This document shows positions 57,322 to 64,000 of a DNA stretch of 64,000 nucleotides, in pieces. The translations under genes and the position numbers were made by a program. The stretch lies in contig OY992537.1 of assembly GCA_963921195.1 (NCBI GenBank), forward strand, positions 173,927,021-173,991,020, read 5' to 3'. Under the pieces are notes generated by a model. The model searched no databases. It was not told the DNA's origin and saw only the letters and a list, made by a program, of their open reading frames with translations. Position 1 is the first letter of the stretch, and the number at the start of each line of letters is the position of its first letter. Origin of the DNA: Pegoplata infirma (taxonomy: Eukaryota > Arthropoda > Insecta > Diptera > Anthomyiidae).

Positions 57322-57459
57322 TAGTTTTTGTTCAGTTTTAGTTGGCAATGGAGATTTTAAATTGTTTGGAAAATACATGTAGTTTTTGCCAAAAACCAAA
57401 AAATATTCAAAAACAAGTTTTTTTCGTTGGTGTAAATACCGTATAAGTTAATCAAAAGC

Positions 57460-57721
57460 CTTATGCAGTAATTCAGAATTTTAGAATTTTTCTACAGAAA
57501 AATGTCTCAGAATCTGAGAATTTTTCTATAAAAAATGTCCCAGGATTTGAGATTTTTTCTATAGAAAAAATGTCTTAGAGTTTGAGAGTTTTTCTATAGA
57601 AAAAATGTCTTGGAATCTGAGAGTTTTTCTATAGAAAAAATGTTTAAGAATCTGAGAGTTTTTCTATTAAAAAAATGTCTCAGAATCTGAGTGTTTTTCT
57701 ATAGAAAATATGTCTCAGAAT
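57460..57721. repeat. Two-palindrome minisatellite, left array
   Basis: About seven monomers of about 35 bp: TTTTTCTATAGAAAAA (a perfect palindrome) followed by ATGTCTCAGAATCTGAGA (near-palindrome). It continues after the hAT element at 61608. Confidence 0.88.
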
Positions 57722-58009
57722 CAATGATGGGTACCAATACCTTTTCGATACCAATACCCGTTAATACCAATTCAAATTGAAAACCAATACCAATTAAAAA
57801 CCAATACCTTTATTTGTGCGATACCAATACCGATAAAAAACCAATACCGATTCCCCACTACCAATACCAATTAAAAACCAATACTTTTATTCTTCAAAAC
57901 CAATACCAATAAAAAACCAATACCAATTCATTTTTTTCTACTTTTGTATCGGTTTTGTTTCGGTTTTTTGTATTCTTATTTTCGTTTGTTTAAATTGTGA
58001 CGTCAAAAA

Positions 58010-58842
58010 TTTTTGGGTGTGATGAACGACGTATGGTCTTGAGAAAGCTAAGTAAATCCTTAAATATAAAAAATATAAAATCAACGGTAAAACATGGTGG
58101 TGGTTCTCTGGTCTTTTAAGACTTTATGTCGGCCTTGAAATGGGCCAGTTAGTGTTTATTAATGAAACTGTGGAAAGTCATATAGAGATTTATCCATTTT
58201 GAGGAAAAATTAACATGCCAGTGCTGACCAAATGGGGCTATAGCAAAAAGGGTTTTACTTCAAACGTGATAATGAGTCAAAACACACAGCTTTTGACGTT
58301 AAAAGGTGGTTTTTATACAACGCCAAACATCCGGCAACACCACCACAAAGTCCCGACATGAATCCTTTCGAAAATCTTTGGGCTTATTTCGGCGGAAAAA
58401 TCATGTAACGCAACATTTCAATTAAAACTACTTTAATACAAGCACCAGAAGTAGAATGGTACAAAATACCTATTTAAAATTTTTTGAATTTAGTGGAATC
58501 AATGCCTAGACATCTGGAATTAGTTCTGGCTAACAATAAATACCATTCAAAATATTAAAATTGTTAATTTTTTAATAAATTGAAAAAATTATATAGTAAA
58601 ATTAAAAAAGCAAAATACTTTTGTGAGCTGAAATATGAGTGATAATTTGATATTTTCTTTAAAATCTCATGCATGAAAAATTAAAATTAAGTGTTTAAAG
58701 ATACAGAATTAAAGTTTAATCTTCCCTTATTTAATATTTAATAAAACATATATTTATTTTTTAAAATAAATATTTTTTATAGCGTTTTTTTAATTAAATT
58801 TCATTATATTTTGCATAGGCAAAATACTTTTGTGATACACTG
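58010..58842 (+). pseudogene. Tc1-like transposase relic and right end
   Basis: Fragments in shifting frames include KHGGGSLV, a DNESKHTAFDVKRWF block (second catalytic Asp region) and PATPPQSPDMNPFENLWAYF (the Tc1 SPDLNPIENLW motif with the third acidic residue), then SMPRHLELVLANN. Stops and shifts interrupt it, and the N-terminal paired-type DNA-binding part is lost. GCAAAATACTTTTGTGA occurs near 58607 and again at 58818-58835, next to GATACACTG and TA. This is the inner/outer direct-repeat pattern of Tc1-type termini. The left end is missing. Confidence 0.85.
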
Positions 58843-59198
58843 TATGTACATTGAATGTCACTGCACTCTTCTTTGCGTTGTAAAAAAAATACTAATGTCC
58901 TTTTTTGGAAATTCCAAAATTTTAATCAAGCAGACGTTAAACATTTTATGTCACAACACCAGAATCCAGAAAAATTTTTATTGTTTTATTAGAGGCACAG
59001 TCATGTTATATAAGAATTTAAGAACGCATAATGTGCAGTTCACAGTTGCTATTTTTGAGAGTTTAAGGGCTACGTGTTTAAAAAATTTTTTTTCTGTATC
59101 CATTACGTTTTTATTCTGTTACTGGTGCTTTGTTAAACAACTTGTTTAAGGTCGTTAGTGTGAACCCCATATAAGAAAAAAATTTACCCGTGTAATCG

Positions 59199-60347
59199 CA
59201 CTCAGAAAATTATGTAAGTTACTACATGTTAGTTGTTTGTATATTTTACATTAGTTAGTTGTTTTCAACTACAAAGTCAGTTGTTTTTCTATGAAAAATA
59301 TCAAACAACTATTTCTGTTAGTTATTTTAAGTCGTTTTTTTTAATAACTAACAAAAAAGTACTGTTATGTAGTAACAGTTATTTAAAGTAGTTAATTTTA
59401 TTTTTTTTTATCTCTGAAAAATTTTTAAAGTTTTTTTCCAAAAAATAAAAATAAATTTTCTTTTTTGTTATTTTTCACAACTTTTTTAAAAAAAAAAAAA
59501 AAAACTTTGAAAAAATTTGGTCTTCAAATTTTTTTTTTCTGAAAAATTTTGAAAAAACAAAATTATATATTGATTATTTTATTTTTACTACATGTTAGTT
59601 GCTTTGACTACAAATGTAAGTAGTTTTTACTACATAAGTCAGTTGTTTTTTGTCAGTTAAAATAACTAACATTGTTAGTTGATTTAACTGAAAAAGTAGT
59701 TGACCCCAAAATAACTTCTAAAGTAGTTATTTTAACTGACATTTTCAGTTGATTTTACTAACATAATTTTTTACTCAGAAAATTATGTAAGTTACTACAT
59801 GTTAGTTATTTGTATATTTTACAGTAGTTAGTTGTTTTCAACTACAAAGTCAGTTGTTTTTGTATGAAAAATATCAAACAACTATTTCTGTTAGTTATTT
59901 TGAGTCGTTTTTTTGAATAACTAACAAAAAAGTACTGTAATGTAGTAACAGTTATTTAAAGTAGTTAATTTTATTTTTTTATCTCTGAAAAATTTCCAAA
60001 GTTTTTTCAAAAAAAAATAAATAAATTTTCGTTTTTTTTTTTATTTTTCACAACTTTTTTTTAAAAAAAAAAACTTTGAAAAAATTTGGTCTTCAATTTT
60101 TTTTCTGAAAAATTTTTTGAAAAAAAAAAAAATTATATATTGTTTATTTTATTTTTACTACATATTAGTTGTTTTGACTACAAATGTTAGTAATTTTTAC
60201 TACATAAGTCAGTTGTTTTTTGTCAGTTAAAATAACTAACATTGTTAGTTGATTTAACTGAAAAAGTAGTTGACCCCAAAACAACTTACAAAGTAGTTAT
60301 TTTAACTGACATTTTCAGTTGATTTTACTAACATAATTTTTTGAGTG
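59199..60347 (+). repeat. Head-to-tail dimer of a 572-bp repeat
   Basis: Starts CACTCAGAAAATTATGTAAG and ends TAACATAATTTTTTGAGTG (inverted ends). The middle junction near 59770 reads ATAATTTTTTACTCAGAAAA. Both halves hold ACTACATGTTAGTTG and CAGTTAAAATAACTAAC words. No ORF. Confidence 0.8.
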
Positions 60348-60469
60348 TTTGACTTAATTCTGAATGCAAATACTGCTAAAAAATATTTTATTTTTAAAAG
60401 GGGTTTTTCAAAAAAAACATCCCTCACGCAAAAATTCGACTCACTCTCTAGACACTCACTCAGAATTTT

Positions 60470-61260
60470 TCAACTCACAATCACGTGATTTAAATGAAAA
60501 TCACTTTTTTGAGTCACGCAAATCACGGGACCAGCGACCATCTCCAATTCAAATACATAAACAAGAGACAGGTGTCTTTTCATTTGTTTAATCTATAACA
60601 TCTGTAAATTTTATTTAAAATGAAGTGTCCACCCTTGAAAAAGTTTCCTTGTAGGTCTGAATCCAAAAAGTTTCAAGGCACTTATTTATTACCTTAATAT
60701 AGTCACTTGACTTAAATGAAAATCACTCTATAACCAAATGATTTAAATGAAAATCACTCACGCTCACGCGTGAATCACGGGACCAGAGACCATCTCCAAT
60801 TCAAATACTTAAACAAAAGGCAAGTGTCTCTTCATTTGATTCATCTATAACATCTGTAAATTTTGTTAAAAATTAAGTGTCCACCCTGAAATAGTTTCCT
60901 TGTAGGTCCGATTTCAAAAAGTTTCAATTCACTTATTTATTACCTTAATATAGTACTTAATTTAAATGAAAATCACTCTATAATCACGTGATTTAAATAA
61001 AAATCGCTCACGCCTGAATCACGTGGTTTTTTGTGTCACGCAAATTACGGGACCACAGACCATCTCTAATTCAAATACATAAACAAAAGACAAGTTTCTC
61101 TTCATTTGTTTCATCTATAACATCTGTAAATTTTATTAAAAATGAAGTGTCCACCCTGAAATAGTTTCCTTGTAGGTCCGATTTCAAAAACTTTCAAGGC
61201 ACTTATTTATTACCTCAATATAGGCTTATATTCTGAGTTTCAAAAAAATCGGTTAACATT
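60470..61260 (+). repeat. Three tandem units of 250-270 bp
   Basis: The unit marker GGGACCAxxGACCATCTC recurs at 60528, 60779 and 61049, each followed by TTCAAATAC, ATCTATAACATCTGTAAATT and TGTCCACCCT. The CTCACG/CGCGTGA words link it to 18740-19050. Confidence 0.8.
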
Positions 61261-61607
61261 TACGACCTGTAGAGACTTTTGGCCAAAAAACCTACCATCT
61301 CGCCCCAGTGTGCACTGTGGGGCGGACAGAAGGACGACTTACGTTAAATTAATTAATATTAACGACAAAACCTTTTGCATACAAATACCAAAAACCGATA
61401 TAAGATAAATACCAATACTTATTAAAAACCGATACCGATTCGAGGCTAAAACCAATACCAATACCCAATACCTAAATAACTCAAAACCAATACCGAAACC
61501 TATACCAATTCAACAAAAAATGAAAACCAATACCTATACCAATACTAATATAATTTTAAAAACCAATACCAATACCAATACTTTTATCGAATTGGTACCC
61601 ATCCTTG

Positions 61608-62095
61608 CTCAGAATCTGAGAATTATAGAAAAATGCCTTAAGGTACCTACAGACGACGCAATATTATGTACAATATTCAATTATATTGATGGTGTGTAGG
61701 TAAGATTGACCATTGTACAATCGTCAATATTACCCACACACCATCAATATAATTGAATATTGTACATAATATTGCGTCGTCTGTAGGTACCTTTAGAATC
61801 TGAGAATTTTTCTATAAAAAAATTTCTCAGAATCTGCGTTTTTTTTTTATTGAAAAAAATTTTTTAGAATCTTACAATTTTTCTATATAAAAAATGTCTC
61901 AGAATCTGAAAATTTTTCTGTAAAAAAAAATGTCTCCGAATCTGAGAATTGTCGATAGAAAAAATGTTTCAGAATCTGAGAATTTTTCGGTAGAAAAAAT
62001 GTCTCAGAATCTGAGAATTTTTCTACAGAAAAAATGTTTCAGAAACTGAGAATTTTTCTAAAGCAAAAATGTCTCCGAACTTGAGACAGTGTCAT
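61608..62095. repeat. Two-palindrome minisatellite, right part of left array
   Basis: Continuation of 57460-57721 after the hAT element: monomers of TCTCAGAATCTGAGAATTTT plus TCTATAGAAAAAATG, interrupted by the palindrome 61641-61792. Confidence 0.88.
61641..61792. mobile_element. 152-bp near-perfect palindromic MITE
   Basis: The two 76-bp halves are reverse complements with three mismatches and no loop (centre ATTGT/ACAAT). Ends AGGTACCTACAGACGACGCA and its reverse. TTA is duplicated (61638-61640, 61793-61795), as for PIF/Harbinger-type MITEs. Confidence 0.92.
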
Positions 62096-62483
62096 AAAGA
62101 TCATAATTATTAAAAAAGTTGTGCGTTTTTATTTTGACGATATATCAAAAATGTCGGAAAATTGACGATTTTTCACAAAAGTTATCTGGCAGCCCAGTCT
62201 GTGTCATTGGCTAGATGTAGTCGCAAATGGGTGAGTTGGCAACCTTACTCATATGACATCATAAATAAAACAGATGTTCTGTTTTTAAGTGGTTGTTGTT
62301 TTATTATTTTTTAATACAGAAAAAAAATCAAGCACAAAATTTTCAGCGCAACAAAAATATATGAAATACAAAAAAAAAAAAAGAAAACAGTAACAAAAAA
62401 CAGTAATAGCAGTAAGAACAAAATAATGAAAAAACAAATTAATTGTGAATAAATAAAAGCCAATTGAAATCACGCCATTGAAA
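62096..62483. other. Upstream region of frj
   Basis: The probable promoter and 5' UTR lie here. No TATA box is obvious. The A-rich stretch 62320-62470 is immediately upstream of the ATG. I cannot fix a transcription start. Confidence 0.5.
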
Positions 62484-63160
62484 ATGAATTTAGATGATAT
62501 AATTTATGTCACCTGTTTGCTGACCTGTATTGGAGCTGGGAACTATGTCAAGAAAATACGCGATGAAACACAAAGAAAATTGTTAAGTACTGGATTTGGT
62601 CTGCTAATGGTATTTATCGTTTCGGGATGGAATACTTTGCATTGTTTGATTTCGGCAGCAATGGGTGCCGCAGCGGTAATATATGTTCATCCAAGGTAAG
62701 TCGGGTGGGAGGGGTCGTAGATATCAAAAGTTAAGATTTCAATTTAACCACATTTTTTATACCCCCAGTAAATGTCATTTGGCAGCATTCTTTGTGATGT
62801 TTGGCTATCTAGTATTTTTCCGTTTAGTGCATTTATTTGGTCTTCCTGAAGCCCCTGGCCATACTAATATGATACAAATGTTATTGACCTTGAAGGTTAG
62901 TTCATTGTTTTGTTGTCTTATCTTTATGAAAGCACTTGGTATAATAATTATATGAAATACTTTCTAGGTTGCCGGTGTAGGATTTGAAAAAACCGCTTCA
63001 TGGAAGAAATTGCAACAACGTAAAAAAGAAGAAACCGATAAGAAAGCATCAGAAGACAATGGACAACTTGTCGAGATTACTGACTATGATGTGGAAATCC
63101 AATCAATTAGCATAGTTGAAATATTTCATTATACTTTCAACTATATTGGCATTCTAACTG
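62484..63160 (+). CDS. frj: MBOAT7/farjavit lysophosphatidylinositol acyltransferase, first three exons
   Basis: Exons 62484-62695, 62769-62895 and 62968-63160, with introns of 73 and 72 bp (GT-AG) that keep frame. The gene continues beyond the window. The start is the ATG at 62484 (MNLDDIIYVTCLLTCIGAGNYVKKI). The product is a multi-pass ER membrane protein. Hydrophobic segments are seen at residues about 6-20, 36-68 and 73-95. Diagnostic similarity to MBOAT7 is strong: SGWNTLHCLISAAMGAAAVIY, KCHLAAFFVMFGYLVFFRLVHLFGLP, TNMIQMLLTLKVAGVGFE and EIFHYTFNYIGILTG. MBOAT7 transfers arachidonoyl chains onto lyso-phosphatidylinositol. The catalytic Asn and His of MBOAT enzymes lie further C-terminal and are not in this window. 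No lesion is seen in the part present, so it is probably an active host gene. Confidence 0.93.
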
Positions 63161-64000
63161 GTAAATCAAACATTTTAAAATTTAAAACTTATCAATTTAA
63201 TTTTATAAACAGACACAGTGATAAGCATTTATAATGTTGGCTACTGCTACATGTTTTAAGTATACCATATCGAAGGGTTATTAAAATAGTATAGTCTTAT
63301 CTGTAGAGTGACCAACTTTGACCGAAGTCTAGACTAGCAAACTTTCTGTGAACAAAGAAATAGCACATGTAAAACTTTAAACGCTGAGTAAAAGAAAAAA
63401 TCATCTGCGCTTCATTTTTCTTGAGTTATAACCAGTACCGTTTTAACCATTAGGACACACTTGTCAAGTGCCCAAGGCCCGACATCAAAGGGCCCCAAAA
63501 GTGCAATAAACACTTTTTATTCGTAAAAACACATTGTAGAAAAAGTCTCAGATCAGAATCAGATTCTAAGACATTTTTCGCAAAGAAAAGTCTCAGATTC
63601 TGAGAAGGTTTTCTTATAGAAAAAATCTTAGATTCTGAGACGTCTCAGAATCTGAGAAGTCTCTATATCTAAGACATTTTTCGTATAGAAAAAGTCTCTG
63701 ATTCTGAGACATTTTTCGTATAGAAAACGTCTTGGATTCTGAAACATTTTTTATAGAAAAAACATCAGATTCTGAGATATTTTTTGTATAGAAAAAGTCT
63801 TAGGTCCTGAGATATTTTCTATAGAAAAAGTGTAAGATTCTAAAACTTTTTCTTATAGAAAAAGTCTCAGATTCTATGACATTTTTCGTATAGAAAAAGT
63901 CTCAGCTTTTGAGACATTTTTCGTATAGAAAATATCTCAGATTCTAAGATATTTTTCGTATAGAAAATTTCTCAGATTCTGAAACATTTTTCACATATCT
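63161..64000 (+). repeat. frj intron 3 with a two-palindrome minisatellite (from 63535)
   Basis: After the donor GTAAAT at 63161 no acceptable continuation of frj is found, so this is intron to the window edge. 63535-64000 is an array of about 35-bp monomers, AGTCTCAGATTCTGAGACAT plus TTTTCGTATAGAAAA, related to the array at 57460-62095. 63161-63534 shows nothing else. Confidence 0.8.

Larger units (their letters stand above)
54003..57446 (+). repeat. 440-bp sequence in tandem duplicate, second copy interrupted
   Basis: Unit 1 is 54003-54442. Unit 2 starts at 54443 and resumes after the insertion, ending near 57446 (CGTTGGTGTAAATACCGTA). Unit 1 supplies the uninterrupted site CTAAATTCTAGTTTTTGTTC for the TIR element at 54770. 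Confidence 0.88.
57722..61607. mobile_element. hAT-type element, 3.9 kb, with AACCAATACC repeats
   Basis: Ends CAATGATGGGTACCAAT and ATTGGTACCCATCCTTG. Perfect 8-bp TSD CTCAGAAT (57714-57721, 61608-61615) within the minisatellite. About 220 bp at each end are degenerate AAAACCAATACC tandem repeats. The interior is composite: a Tc1 relic (58010-58842), a dimeric repeat (59199-60347) and a tandem repeat (60470-61260). No hAT transposase. Confidence 0.85.

Noticed and set aside
57460..57721. Regularly spaced short repeats resembling a CRISPR array
   Set aside because: Monomers are contiguous and degenerate with no unique spacers, and the window is eukaryotic.
63161..63234. Continuation of frj exon 3 into the following codons
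   Set aside because: The frame continues past a good GT donor (after ATTCTAACTG) but soon loses similarity to MBOAT7, which is expected to continue with a GPF/Y-type motif.

Overview
This is AT-rich nuclear DNA from a eukaryote, almost certainly a higher fly (Brachycera, plausibly a calyptrate). The evidence is: short GT-AG introns of 53-76 bp; the first exons of an MBOAT7 / Drosophila farjavit (frj) orthologue at the right edge; LOA-clade non-LTR retrotransposons whose ORF1 carries the DUF4780 domain; and dispersed repeats resembling the dipteran INE-1 / Helentron family. I see no prokaryotic features, and no rRNA or canonical tRNA genes.

The window is dominated by transposable elements, and many boundaries can be fixed to the base from target-site duplications (TSDs) and from uninterrupted paralogous sites inside the window. 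Left third (1-25 kb): non-autonomous hAT elements with 8-bp TSDs (932-1825, 4392-6738, 10300-10910, 20174-22813), an 841-bp tandem macro-repeat that carries a minisatellite and a small ORF (7080-11617), a short secreted-peptide gene with its own TATA box (12726-12842), two TIR families with 2-bp TSDs here called CACTC and CCCAGC after their ends, an inverted pair of 370-bp MITEs, and a fragment of an uncharacterised transposon-like gene (23055-23411).

Middle (25-51 kb): three copies of one LOA-clade LINE: a 5'-truncated copy (26427-29182), a full-length and apparently intact copy (33016-38215), and a deleted, frameshifted copy (48228-51194). The full-length LINE lies inside a hAT element, which lies inside a CACTC element spanning 31437-40241. 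A complete PIF/Harbinger element occupies 43024-46673. Its MADF-domain gene is intact. Its transposase gene is broken by a 180-bp MITE and by loss of the first catalytic aspartate.

Right third (51-64 kb): a pogo/Tigger-like MITE; a 1.27-kb TIR element inserted into another copy of itself (54770-57321); a minisatellite whose monomer consists of two palindromes; a 3.9-kb hAT element holding a Tc1 transposase relic; a 152-bp near-perfect palindrome; and then three frj exons (62484-63160), whose next intron contains a second array of the same palindromic minisatellite and runs off the window.

Functionally, the only convincing host genes are frj (partial) and the small secreted peptide. Everything else that codes belongs to mobile elements: LINE ORF1 (nucleic-acid binding) with ORF2 (endonuclease, reverse transcriptase, RNase H), and the Harbinger transposase with its MADF DNA-binding partner. 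No wholly new molecular system is evident. The most unusual material is the nested and self-inserted TIR elements and the palindromic repeats.
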